Below are positions 1-8,516 of a stretch of DNA of 64,000 nucleotides, piece after piece. Positions within the stretch are counted from its first letter, which is position 1. Each line of letters starts with the position of its first letter. The notes beneath the pieces are model-generated. The model did not search any database, was not told the origin of the DNA, and was given only the letters and a program-made list of their open reading frames with translations. This stretch comes from Flavobacterium frigidimaris (GTDB taxonomy: Bacteria; Bacteroidota; Bacteroidia; Flavobacteriales; Flavobacteriaceae). The DNA lies in NCBI GenBank assembly GCA_900129595.1, contig FQWG01000009.1, positions 124,001 to 188,000 on the forward strand, in the 5' to 3' direction. Both the position numbers and the translations under genes were made by a program.

Positions 1-2
1 GT

Positions 3-767
3 GATAGAAACATATTGATTCGTTTGTTTTCCAAATGGAATTTTAGCAAAGTATTTCATTGTGCTACTTCAACTACACCACTATCATCAAACAATAACAT
101 ATTGTCTGATATCAATGGTAATTTGATTGCTACCGTTGGATTGTTAGATGTCATGAAAGATTTTGGTTGCACTTCTATATTATATTTCTCTTCTGGAGGA
201 GCAGTTTACGGAGAAAAAAAAATAGAAATGATTTCTGAAAAAGAGACCTGTAATCCTGTTAGTTCTTATGGTGTAATAAAGCTTACAATTGAAAATTTTT
301 TGAGACTGTATGAAAAGCAATTTGGAATTAATTATTTGATTTTAAGAGTTTCTAATCCATTTGGGAAATTCCATGTTTCTGAAAAACAAGGTGTTATTAA
401 TATTGCGGTAAGAAGAGCTTTAAATAATGAAAGAATTGAGGTGTGGGGAGATGGAAATCAATCAAAAGATTATATTTTTGTTGAAGATTTGGTAAGAATT
501 TTTTTTCAACTTTTAAAACAAGGTATTATTAATAAAACTATAAACATTGGGTCTGGTCAAACTTATCCATTGAATAAAGTATTAGACATGATAAAAATAA
601 ATTTTCCTAAATTACAAATTGATTATGTTGAGTCTAAATCAACTGATGTTAAGGATTTTTGTCTAGATATTTCATTGATGAAATCATTAGTAGATTTTAA
701 ATTTACTGATTTTGAGGAGGCTATTAAACAAACAATTATGTGGGAGAGATCCAGATATACTAATTAA
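3..767 (+). CDS. NAD-dependent epimerase/dehydratase (SDR), 5' end outside the window
   Basis: The reading frame is open to the left edge, so the start and the N-terminal GxxGxxG nucleotide-binding loop are missing. What remains is the C-terminal two thirds of an extended SDR nucleotide-sugar epimerase or dehydratase. The stretch HCATSTTPLSSN resembles the segment after the Rossmann fold in GalE-like enzymes. YFSSGGAVYG supplies the catalytic Ser, and SSYGVIK supplies Tyr and Lys of the Y-x3-K motif. RVSNPFG and DYIFVEDLV are the usual substrate-side segments. It is the first visible gene of the polysaccharide locus, 31 bases before rfbF. The exact sugar cannot be told; UDP-glucose or UDP-GlcNAc 4-epimerase types are possible. 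Confidence 0.85.
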   Translation, partial: DRNILIRLFSKWNFSKVFHCATSTTPLSSNNNILSDINGNLIATVGLLDVMKDFGCTSILYFSSGGAVYGEKKIEMISEKETCNPVSSYGVIKLTIENFLRLYEKQFGINYLILRVSNPFGKFHVSEKQGVINIAVRRALNNERIEVWGDGNQSKDYIFVEDLVRIFFQLLKQGIINKTINIGSGQTYPLNKVLDMIKINFPKLQIDYVESKSTDVKDFCLDISLMKSLVDFKFTDFEEAIKQTIMWERSRYTN

Positions 768-798
768 CATATTATAAAAAAAATAAACAGATAAAAGT

Positions 799-1587
799 AT
801 GAAAACAGTAATATTATGTGGCGGATATGGTACCCGTATTCGTGATGTCGCAGATGATATTCCTAAGCCGATGATTCCAATAGGAGGAAAACCAATAATA
901 TGGCACATTATGAAAACCTATGCAAGTTATGGATATAATAATTTTATATTGTGTATGGGATATAAAAGTGAAGTTATAAAAGATTTTTTCATCAATTATG
1001 AATTGAGAAGCTCCGATGTTACAATTAAATTAGGTAAAAAATCGGAGCAAATTATTTCTGAAGTAAGTCATGATGAAGATGGTTGGGAAGTAACTCTTGC
1101 TGAAACCGGCTTGAAGTCTATGACAGGAGCAAGAGTCAAGAGGATAAAAAAATATATAGGCGATGATCCTTATTTTATGCTTACATATGGTGATGGTGTT
1201 GGGGATATAGATATACAAAAATTGGTTACCTTTCACAAATCTCACGGTAAAATGGTGACCTTGACAGGTGTTAGACCTCCAGGACGTTTTGGTGAATTAG
1301 GTGTTGATGAAGATGGTTCTACAATTACAGGATTTAATGAAAAACCACAGGCAAGTGGAGGAAGAATCAACGGCGGTTACTTTGTTTGTAATAATGAATT
1401 TCTTGACTTACTTACAAATGAAGAAGATTTGGTTTTAGAACAGGAGCCAATGAAAAAACTTGTTGAAATGAGAGAACTGAAAGTATTTGAGCATGATGGA
1501 TTTTGGCAGCCAATGGATACGTCAAGAGAATATTCATTGCTGAACGATTTGTATAATAATGATAATGCACCTTGGGTAAAATGGTAA
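799..1587 (+). CDS. rfbF: Glucose-1-phosphate cytidylyltransferase
   Basis: Makes CDP-glucose from CTP and glucose-1-phosphate, the first step of CDP-deoxyhexose synthesis in the cytoplasm. The N-terminus carries the nucleotidyltransferase signature (LCGGYGTRIRD, residues 6-16) followed by KPMIPIGGKPI. LTYGDGVGDID near residue 130 holds the metal-binding Asp residues. The 262-residue length fits the family, which is usually about 257. The stop codon overlaps the start of rfbG, so the two are translationally coupled. The order rfbF-rfbG is the standard arrangement for CDP-linked deoxysugars. Confidence 0.95.
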   Translation: MKTVILCGGYGTRIRDVADDIPKPMIPIGGKPIIWHIMKTYASYGYNNFILCMGYKSEVIKDFFINYELRSSDVTIKLGKKSEQIISEVSHDEDGWEVTLAETGLKSMTGARVKRIKKYIGDDPYFMLTYGDGVGDIDIQKLVTFHKSHGKMVTLTGVRPPGRFGELGVDEDGSTITGFNEKPQASGGRINGGYFVCNNEFLDLLTNEEDLVLEQEPMKKLVEMRELKVFEHDGFWQPMDTSREYSLLNDLYNNDNAPWVKW

Positions 1588-2696
1588 ATAAAAAATTATT
1601 TGGAGACGTATATAAAGGGAAAAAAGTTTTAGTTACTGGAAATACTGGTTTTAAAGGAAGTTGGCTTTGTACGTGGCTTATATCATTAGGAGCAAATGTG
1701 TACGGTATATCAAAAGAGATTCCTACTAAACCATCAATGTTTGAGGAACTTGATCTTGCTAATAAAATGACACATTATATGGCTGATATTCGTGATTTTT
1801 CAAAAATGAATGAAATAATTAATCAGGTATCTCCGGATTTTGTATTTCATCTTGCAGCACAACCTATAGTATCCTTTTCTTATGCTGAGCCTTTAGACAC
1901 TATATCGAGTAATGTAATGGGAACTGCTAACATTTTAGAAGTCTTACGTAACTATAATAAACCTTGTATAGCGGTAATTATTACAAGTGATAAGTGCTAT
2001 GATAACGTTGAATGGATTTATGGCTATAAAGAAACCGATGCGGTTGGAGGAAGAGATATTTACAGTGGAAGTAAAGGTGCTGCTGAAGTTATTTTTAAAT
2101 CATATTACTACTCATTTTTCAAAAGTGAAGCAGTACCTGTTAAAGTGGTTACCGCTCGTGCAGGAAACGTTATTGGAGGTGGAGATTGGGCTCTTGATCG
2201 TATTATTCCAGATTGTATGCGTTCATGGAGTGAGAATAAATATGTTGAGATTAGAAGTCCAAAAGCTACCAGACCATGGCAACATGTGTTAGAGCCTCTT
2301 AGTGGTTACTTGCAATTGGGGGAGCAATTGTACAAAAATCATTCTTTAAATGGTGAAAGTTTTAATTTTGGTCCACAAGCAGAATATAGTCATACGGTAC
2401 AGGAAATTTTAGAAGATATGAGCGTTCGTTGGCATTTTGAAGACTCGAAAGATGCTTATCGTATTACTGGTGATATTAAGTTTCACGAAGCGGGTTTACT
2501 TAAGTTGAATTGCGATAAAGCTCTTTTTCATTTTAGATGGAAACCAACGCTTAATTATCAAACTTTGTTGGAATATACAAGTGACTGGTACTATGATTTT
2601 TATAAAAATAAGCCAGATATGTTTGCTTACACAAAAGCTCAAATTGAAGGATATATAGATATTGCTACAAATCAAAATCTTGCATGGACAAAATAG
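1581..2696 (+). CDS. rfbG: CDP-glucose 4,6-dehydratase
   Basis: Converts CDP-D-glucose to CDP-4-keto-6-deoxy-D-glucose. It is an extended SDR with TGNTGFKGSW as the NAD-binding loop near the N-terminus, TSDKCYDN as the Thr/Asp-type active-site segment, and IYSGSKGAAE giving Y-x3-K. I take the ATG at 1581, inside the end of rfbF, over a TTG at 1572. The protein is then about 371 residues, close to the family norm of 360-375. The 3' end overlaps the next gene by 13 bases. No rfbH-type 3-dehydratase follows, so the product is probably a 6-deoxyhexose rather than a 3,6-dideoxyhexose. Confidence 0.95.
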   Translation: MVNKKLFGDVYKGKKVLVTGNTGFKGSWLCTWLISLGANVYGISKEIPTKPSMFEELDLANKMTHYMADIRDFSKMNEIINQVSPDFVFHLAAQPIVSFSYAEPLDTISSNVMGTANILEVLRNYNKPCIAVIITSDKCYDNVEWIYGYKETDAVGGRDIYSGSKGAAEVIFKSYYYSFFKSEAVPVKVVTARAGNVIGGGDWALDRIIPDCMRSWSENKYVEIRSPKATRPWQHVLEPLSGYLQLGEQLYKNHSLNGESFNFGPQAEYSHTVQEILEDMSVRWHFEDSKDAYRITGDIKFHEAGLLKLNCDKALFHFRWKPTLNYQTLLEYTSDWYYDFYKNKPDMFAYTKAQIEGYIDIATNQNLAWTK

Positions 2697-3127
2697 CAAT
2701 TGAAGGAGTGCTACTTACTCCACTTAAACAAATACATCATCCGAAGGGAGATGTGTTTCACGCAATGAAAAAAAGTGATCTCGGATTTTCTGGTTTTGGA
2801 GAAGCTTACTTTTCGACAATACATTACAAGGATGTAAAACTTTGGAAAAAGCATTTTGAAATGACGCTTAATTTTGTTGTCCCTGTTGGCAATATACGTT
2901 TTGTTATATATGATGACAGGGAGGATAGTATTACTGTTGGAGCCTTTTTCGATGTTATTCTTGGAGTAGATAATTATCAGAGAATTACAATTCCACCAAA
3001 TGTTTGGGTTGCTTTTTCAGGTATAGGTAAAGATTATAACTTGTTGCTTAACCTTGCAAATATTGAACATGATCCCAAAGAAGTTGATAGAAAAGAAAGT
3101 ATTAATGATATAATATATGAATGGTAA
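2684..3127 (+). CDS. RmlC-like (cupin) nucleotide-sugar epimerase, probably acting on the CDP-4-keto sugar
   Basis: A 147-residue protein distantly like dTDP-4-dehydrorhamnose 3,5-epimerase. It has a cupin-type core (VPVGNIRFVIYDDRE, then RITIPPNVWVAFSGIG) but is shorter than RmlC (about 180) and diverged from it. It sits between rfbG and an SDR reductase, overlapping both neighbours (ATGGTAA overlap at 3121-3127), so it very likely epimerises the rfbG product at C3 and/or C5 before 4-keto reduction. The canonical RmlC for rhamnose is encoded separately at 11027. Role from context is inference; the RmlC relationship is seen in the sequence. Confidence 0.75.
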   Translation: MDKIAIEGVLLTPLKQIHHPKGDVFHAMKKSDLGFSGFGEAYFSTIHYKDVKLWKKHFEMTLNFVVPVGNIRFVIYDDREDSITVGAFFDVILGVDNYQRITIPPNVWVAFSGIGKDYNLLLNLANIEHDPKEVDRKESINDIIYEW

Positions 3128-4068
3128 AACAGAAAGTTCTTGTAACTGGCGCGAGCGGTTATATCGGTTCCAGAATGTGTCAGTATCTTTCAGAGCAAGG
3201 TTATTGCGTCACTGCTTTATCTCGTAATCAACCTTCTGATAATGTATGGCTTTCAAAACTTGAAAAAGTAATTGTGGGAGATGTAAAAGATGAAATTCTT
3301 ATTAAAGAACTAGCAGATGATAATTATTCTATAGTTATTCATCTTGTTTCACTCGACCATCATCACTCAAATAAAGGAGCACCATCTCAAGTAAGTCGTG
3401 TAAATATAATACCGGTGTGGAGTTTACTTGATACTTTTACAAAACAAAATTTAAAAAAGTTTATTTATTTTTCTACAATGCAGGTTTATGGAGATATTAG
3501 TGGCGATGTGATAGATGAAAATTCAAAATTAAATACACAAAGCTTTTATGGACTTACACATCAAATAGGAGAAGATATCTGTGATTATTACAATCGAAAC
3601 ACTAAGACAGAATGTATTAGTGTGAGATTATCTAATAGTTATGGAGCTCCTATATTTGCGGAAAACAATTGCTGGTGGCTAGTTATAAATGATCTTTGTA
3701 GAATGGCTTTTTTGGAAAAAAAGATTGTTTTACAGTCAGATGGTTCTCCATTACGTGATTTTATTCATGGATGGGACGTTTGTTCGGCTGTCGATTCAAT
3801 AATTAAAACACCTGAAAAAAATTCAGTTTATAATGTAAGTTCGGGTGTAACACTATCTATTATGGAAATTGCATTAAAAATCAAAGAAATTTACAGTATA
3901 AGATATGCCTACAAATTAACAATAATCGCACAACCTTTAAGTGAAGGTAAAAAGCAGCAGTATTTTAAAATAAATAATGATCTTGTCCGCAGTATAGGTT
4001 TTGAGCCCACATGGAGTATTGAAAAAGGTATTAATGAATTGTTTGATTTTTTTGAGAAAAATTATTAA
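3121..4068 (+). CDS. SDR-family nucleotide-sugar reductase/epimerase with an unusual Y-x3-H motif
   Basis: A 315-residue extended SDR. The NAD(P)-binding loop TGASGYIGS is at residues 8-16, and YFSTMQVYGD supplies the Ser/Thr of the active site. The catalytic motif reads FYGLTHQ, so the usual Lys of Y-x3-K is His. The rest (VRLSNSYGAP, LRDFIHGWDVCSA, YNVSSGVTLS) is well conserved, so this is not a decayed gene. It is translationally coupled to the RmlC-like epimerase upstream and likely reduces the 4-keto group of the CDP-sugar to finish the donor. A 4-epimerase role is the alternative. Confidence 0.8.
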   Translation: MVKQKVLVTGASGYIGSRMCQYLSEQGYCVTALSRNQPSDNVWLSKLEKVIVGDVKDEILIKELADDNYSIVIHLVSLDHHHSNKGAPSQVSRVNIIPVWSLLDTFTKQNLKKFIYFSTMQVYGDISGDVIDENSKLNTQSFYGLTHQIGEDICDYYNRNTKTECISVRLSNSYGAPIFAENNCWWLVINDLCRMAFLEKKIVLQSDGSPLRDFIHGWDVCSAVDSIIKTPEKNSVYNVSSGVTLSIMEIALKIKEIYSIRYAYKLTIIAQPLSEGKKQQYFKINNDLVRSIGFEPTWSIEKGINELFDFFEKNY

Positions 4069-4098
4069 CAATTATTACTTTGTAAAACAGTTATTATA

Positions 4099-5007
4099 AT
4101 GAATCAATTTATAAATAGAAAAAAAAATCTTTTTTCTATAGTTATACCTACTTATAATAGACGGTCAGATCTTGATCGTTGTTTAAGATCGTTGTCAATT
4201 CAGATTTTTAAGAATTTTGAAGTAATTGTTTGTGATAATGCTTCAACAGACAATACTAAAGAAATAGTGGAGCAATATGAACATTTGTTAGATCTACAAT
4301 ATATTTATTTACCAGTAAATTCAGGTGGACCTGCACGTCCAAGAAATGTTGGTGCAACAAAAGCAAAAGGTGAATGGATATGTTTTTTAGATTCTGACGA
4401 TTGGTATAAAGACAATAAATTAGATTATATCTCAAAATTAAATTTAGACCAAACAGATTTTATTTATCACGATTTAGATATTATACAAAATGGGGTGTTT
4501 GTTAAAAAGATGAGATCTAGAGATTTAAATGAGAAAGATCCATACCATGATTTGTTATTTACCAGTTATGGAATTCCGACCTCATCTGTTTGCATACGCA
4601 AGCAAGTTTTTCAAGAATCAATTGGTTTTTCAGAAAAGAATGAATTAATTGGTTTAGAAGACTATTACTTATGGATTGAATTAGCTAAAAAAGGAACTAG
4701 ATTTAAATATATTTCATCCTCGCTTGGGTATTATTTTTTAGGTAGCTCTAATCTTTCTTTGAATGATAATAGTAGAATCAACAGATACAAATATTTATTC
4801 CAAACTTATATTGATTTGGAAAAGAATGAAAAAAATAAAAACAAGATAAATGCAACATTGAATTACCACATTGGATGGATTTATTTTAATAGATCTCAAA
4901 ATAAGGAGGGGTTTGGTCCAATATTATACGCTTTTTGGCATGGTTCTTTTCCTATAAAATTTGGTGTATTGAGAATTGTATTAAAGAGTTTATATAAATT
5001 TTTTTAA
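4099..5007 (+). CDS. Glycosyltransferase family 2
   Basis: A GT-A fold transferase of 302 residues, adding a sugar to the lipid-linked repeat unit on the cytoplasmic face. The N-terminus has SIVIPTYNRRSDLDRCLRSL and then VCDNASTDNTKEIV, the nucleotide-binding start of GT2. FLDSDDWY near residue 95 holds the DxD-like metal site. GLEDYYLWIELAKKG is the ED motif with the likely catalytic base. There are no membrane segments. The donor and linkage cannot be predicted. It lies 30 bases after the CDP-sugar reductase, so it could use that CDP-sugar, but this is only suggested by position. Confidence 0.9.
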   Translation: MNQFINRKKNLFSIVIPTYNRRSDLDRCLRSLSIQIFKNFEVIVCDNASTDNTKEIVEQYEHLLDLQYIYLPVNSGGPARPRNVGATKAKGEWICFLDSDDWYKDNKLDYISKLNLDQTDFIYHDLDIIQNGVFVKKMRSRDLNEKDPYHDLLFTSYGIPTSSVCIRKQVFQESIGFSEKNELIGLEDYYLWIELAKKGTRFKYISSSLGYYFLGSSNLSLNDNSRINRYKYLFQTYIDLEKNEKNKNKINATLNYHIGWIYFNRSQNKEGFGPILYAFWHGSFPIKFGVLRIVLKSLYKFF

Positions 5008-5051
5008 ATAAAGACTTTATTATGTCATGCTCATATGATAGAAATCTATAG

Positions 5052-6257
5052 ATGAAAAAAGCGATTATTGCAATTATTTGGTATGTTTTAATTTTACATG
5101 TTTTTATTCCGTGTATTTATTATTTATGTATTGGGTTTACTCCAGTTTATTCTGATATAATCGATTACAATTCTCTGTATAAGGCTGCTTTCTTAATAAT
5201 ATTTTCTTTATTATTGAGCATTGTTGTATTGAAAATTTGCATAAAAAAAGATTTTGTAGTTAAGCCTATTGTTGATGGTAAGCCTATTAATTTTTTATAT
5301 TATTTCTCTGTATTATTCAAATTAGGAGCATTTTATGCAAATGGTGGATTTCAATCAGTTATAGAGGGAGGTTCTTCGGGCTCGTTAACGAATTATATAT
5401 CACTTTTTTTAAATCCTTTTACACTTTTATTACTATTATTATTTATACAGAAAAAAAAATCTAGTGTAATTAAGGCTATTCTTTTTTATGTAATGTATAT
5501 TACTTTATCAGGTAGTAGAAGTGGTATAATTTCTATATTCTTTGTCTTTTTTATAGGAATGGCTTTTGAGGGATTTAAACACTATAAAAGTAAATTGCAA
5601 AATTTTTTAAAATATGGCTTATTATTAGCTCCAGTTTTATTTGTTTATGCAACTATATCTCGTGGCTTTGATGAAGTAGTTGGATTCGATTTTATTATCA
5701 ATCAAATTGTTGGAAGAATGTCAACACTTGAAACTTCCATGTTACCTTTATATTATGAAAGTCATAATTTAGATTTAAGCTTGTTTTATTTAAAATATGA
5801 TATTTGGCATCAGTTAAAATTGTGTATTGATGCACTATTACCTGGTCAGATTTTTGAATTTGATGTAATGCCAAATAATTATTATAGAACAATGTTCATG
5901 GGCTATTCCGAATCTTTCGTGATAGAAAATTACATGTCTATTAATTTTACATTACCAATTTACCTATATTTAAAATATAGCTATTTAGGTGTAGTGCTTA
6001 CAGTGTTCTACATTATAGGTTTTTATAGGCTTTTGGTTTTTTTTAAAAATAGACCTTTCGCAATAATTATATTGTTATCAGTTTTTTATGATTTGATTTA
6101 TTTTTTTGATTGGGTAATGGTTTTTATGCAGCTTTATAGTGCTTTATTAACTATTCTTTTTGTAAAGGGATTTATTGTTTTCTATAAAATAATGGTAAAA
6201 ATTTTACAAAAATTAAGATTTTCTAATCCTAATGTTGAAATAGATAATGTTCGTTAA
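5052..6257 (+). CDS. Wzy-like O-antigen/repeat-unit polymerase
   Basis: A 401-residue integral membrane protein with about ten hydrophobic segments across its whole length, starting with IIAIIWYVLILHVFIPC. The central stretch LSGSRSGIISIFFVFFIG resembles the RSG motif of oligosaccharide repeat-unit polymerases. A large hydrophilic loop (about residues 205-295) fits the periplasmic loop of Wzy proteins. There is one such protein in the visible locus, and it lies among glycosyltransferases, so polymerase is more likely than flippase; Wzx proteins are usually larger with 12 segments. Sequence similarity between Wzy proteins is always low, so the call rests on topology, the RSG segment and context. 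Confidence 0.75.
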   Translation: MKKAIIAIIWYVLILHVFIPCIYYLCIGFTPVYSDIIDYNSLYKAAFLIIFSLLLSIVVLKICIKKDFVVKPIVDGKPINFLYYFSVLFKLGAFYANGGFQSVIEGGSSGSLTNYISLFLNPFTLLLLLLFIQKKKSSVIKAILFYVMYITLSGSRSGIISIFFVFFIGMAFEGFKHYKSKLQNFLKYGLLLAPVLFVYATISRGFDEVVGFDFIINQIVGRMSTLETSMLPLYYESHNLDLSLFYLKYDIWHQLKLCIDALLPGQIFEFDVMPNNYYRTMFMGYSESFVIENYMSINFTLPIYLYLKYSYLGVVLTVFYIIGFYRLLVFFKNRPFAIIILLSVFYDLIYFFDWVMVFMQLYSALLTILFVKGFIVFYKIMVKILQKLRFSNPNVEIDNVR

Positions 6258-6276
6258 ATAAAATAAAAAATAAAAA

Positions 6277-7074
6277 ATGTTAGTTTCCATAATAATTCCA
6301 ATGTATAATTCTGAATTAACTATAGAAGAATGTATACATTCAGTAATAAAACAGACATACAACGGTGAAATAGAAATTATTGTAGTGAATGATGGCTCAA
6401 AAGATAAATCACAAGAAATTGTTGAATCTATAATAAAATATAATAAATCAAAAATTTTAATAAAACTTATAGATAAGGAAAATGGTGGTGTTTCTTCTGC
6501 AAGAAATGTTGGTATGAAAAACGCAAGTGGAAATTTTATTGCTTTACTAGACTCCGATGATTTTTGGGCAATAAATAAATTAGAAAGACAAATTGAAATA
6601 TTTTCTAAATATCCTGAAATAGATTTTTTAGGAACAAATAGAAATAATGAACACTTTAATAGATTTCTACTGAAAAAATTTGATGACGTAACTTTTATAA
6701 GTGCTAAATTTTTACTTTTGAAATGGTTTTTCGTAACTCCAACAGTTATGTTTAAAAGAAAAGTATTTGATTCTGTTGGTGGGTTTGACGAAAGTCAAAA
6801 ATATGCTGAGGAAGGTAACTATTGGCTTAGAGTATGTAATGAAAATTGTTGCGCACTTCTTAATGAAAGTCTTGTAACGACAGGAAATGGTAAACCTCAT
6901 TTTGGATATTCAGGTTTGTCTGGAAATTTAAAGGGTATGCAAAAAGGAGAATATAAGAATTTGAAAGATGGATTGAATTTAGGAATAATAAATAAAATTG
7001 AGTATGGTTTGTTATTTATATACTCAAGTGCAAAATATTTAAGACGTTTATTAATTGTTAAAATGAGGAATTAA
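6277..7074 (+). CDS. Glycosyltransferase family 2
   Basis: A 265-residue GT-A transferase starting directly with SIIIPMYNSELTIEECIHSV. VVNDGSKDKSQEIV forms the nucleotide site, GGVSSARNVGMKNASG is the conserved GT2 segment, and LLDSDDFW holds the metal-binding Asp pair. FDESQKYAEEGNYWLRVC is the ED-type catalytic segment. It is separated from the polymerase by 19 bases and from the next gene by one base, so it is in the same transcript. Donor and acceptor are unknown. Confidence 0.9.
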   Translation: MLVSIIIPMYNSELTIEECIHSVIKQTYNGEIEIIVVNDGSKDKSQEIVESIIKYNKSKILIKLIDKENGGVSSARNVGMKNASGNFIALLDSDDFWAINKLERQIEIFSKYPEIDFLGTNRNNEHFNRFLLKKFDDVTFISAKFLLLKWFFVTPTVMFKRKVFDSVGGFDESQKYAEEGNYWLRVCNENCCALLNESLVTTGNGKPHFGYSGLSGNLKGMQKGEYKNLKDGLNLGIINKIEYGLLFIYSSAKYLRRLLIVKMRN

Positions 7075-7075
7075 A

Positions 7076-7672
7076 ATGTTTAAAAGATATGGTTTTTTTG
7101 GATCTTTGAAGTTATTGTTGTCACTAATTTATACTAAATGTTTTTTTTATCAAGCTAGATTAATAAGATTGCCATTCGATATAAGAAATAAAAGATTTAT
7201 AAAGTTAGGGAAAAATTTCACAACAGGTTTTGGTTGTAGAATTGAAGCATATCCTCAAATAAATAATAAGGATAGTCAAATTATACTTTTTGGAGAAAAT
7301 GTTGAAATTAATGATTATGTTCATATTGCTGCTGGAGAAAAAATAACAATTGGGAATAATGTTTTAATAGCAAGTAAAGTGTTTATTTCAGATCTTAATC
7401 ATGGTAGCTACAAAGGAAATCAGCAAGATTCTCCATTGACATTACCTAACGATAGAAAGCTTTCAACGGAACCTATAATAATTAAGGATAATGTTTGGAT
7501 AGGTGAAGGGGTTTGTATTATGGCCGGTGTGACAATAGGTGTTGGTTGTGTAATAGGGGCATCGTCGGTAGTGACTAAAAGTATTCCAGATTATTGTATA
7601 GCGCTTGGCTCTCCAGCGAAAGTTATTAAACAATTTGATTTCGATAAAAAAGTATGGTTGTTTGTAAATTAA
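7076..7672 (+). CDS. Hexapeptide-repeat acyltransferase (left-handed beta-helix, maltose/serine acetyltransferase-like)
   Basis: A 198-residue enzyme of the LbH family, likely an O-acetyltransferase that decorates a sugar of the repeat unit with acetyl-CoA. The imperfect hexapeptide repeats run from about residue 75 to the C-terminus (VEINDYVHIAAGEKITIG, NVLIASKVFISD, NVWIGEGVCIMAGVTIG). DLNHGSY contains the catalytic-type His. The C-terminal GSPAKVIK is the usual end of WcaF/NodL-like enzymes. It starts one base after the preceding glycosyltransferase. The acyl group and target position are not readable from sequence. Confidence 0.88.
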   Translation: MFKRYGFFGSLKLLLSLIYTKCFFYQARLIRLPFDIRNKRFIKLGKNFTTGFGCRIEAYPQINNKDSQIILFGENVEINDYVHIAAGEKITIGNNVLIASKVFISDLNHGSYKGNQQDSPLTLPNDRKLSTEPIIIKDNVWIGEGVCIMAGVTIGVGCVIGASSVVTKSIPDYCIALGSPAKVIKQFDFDKKVWLFVN

Positions 7673-7694
7673 GTATAATATAATTTTTAAATTC

Positions 7695-8516
7695 TTGAAA
7701 TTAATAAATACAATTAGTATCGTTCTGTATAATTCAAATCCAACCGAGATTGAAAAAGCTATAAGAAGTATATTTCAGACGAGTTCAGAAATAAAACTCT
7801 ATTTAATAGATAATTCACCCTCAAATGATTTAAGAACTTTGGAAGAAATAGATGAGAGAATAATTTATATTCATAATCCATCTAATCCTGGATTTGGCGC
7901 AGCCCATAATATTGCTATAAACAAAGCAATTGATTTAAATGCACAATATCATTTTATTGTTAATCCCGATATTTATTTTGAAGGTGATGTGATTTCGGTA
8001 ATGTTATCTTATATTAAAACTGATTTAAATATTGGTATGATGATGCCACAAATTTTAAATTTGGATGGAAGCGTACAAAATTTGCCTAAATTATTGCCTA
8101 CTCCTTTAAGTATTTTATGGAGAAAAATAAGAAAACCAGCTAAAGCTTTTGAAAAATTTATTAATCTTTATGAATTAAGGACCGTTCCCGAAGAAACAAT
8201 TTATAATGCTCCAATACTTTCAGGATGTTTTACGGTATTAAATTTGGAAGCAATAAAGAATGTAGGTGGATATGATGATAAGTTTTTTATGTATTTTGAA
8301 GACTGGGATTTATCTCGCAGAATGCATCAACACTACAAAACAATTTATTTCCCGGCAGTTTCTGTTTATCATGGATATGAGTCTGGTGCAAATAAGAGTA
8401 AAAGATTATTTAAAATATTTGTAAATTCAGCAGTAACTTATTTTAATAAATGGGGATGGTTTTTTGACTCTGAAAGAGAGAAAATAAACAAAGAAGCATT
8501 AAGACAATTTAAATAA
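7695..8516 (+). CDS. Glycosyltransferase family 2, rhamnosyltransferase-like, TTG start
   Basis: A 273-residue GT2 enzyme of the type usually annotated as rhamnosyltransferase. ISIVLYNSNPTEIEKAIRSI begins the fold, LYLIDNSPSNDL is the nucleotide site, GFGAAHNIAI follows, and VNPDIYFEGD is the NPD form of the DxD motif. YFEDWDLSRRM is the catalytic segment. No ATG lies near the start; TTG at 7695 gives the standard GT2 N-terminus and is preferred. With rfbC/D/A in the same locus, L-rhamnose is a reasonable donor, but that is inference. The stop is directly followed by the start of the next gene. Confidence 0.87.
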   Translation: MKLINTISIVLYNSNPTEIEKAIRSIFQTSSEIKLYLIDNSPSNDLRTLEEIDERIIYIHNPSNPGFGAAHNIAINKAIDLNAQYHFIVNPDIYFEGDVISVMLSYIKTDLNIGMMMPQILNLDGSVQNLPKLLPTPLSILWRKIRKPAKAFEKFINLYELRTVPEETIYNAPILSGCFTVLNLEAIKNVGGYDDKFFMYFEDWDLSRRMHQHYKTIYFPAVSVYHGYESGANKSKRLFKIFVNSAVTYFNKWGWFFDSEREKINKEALRQFK

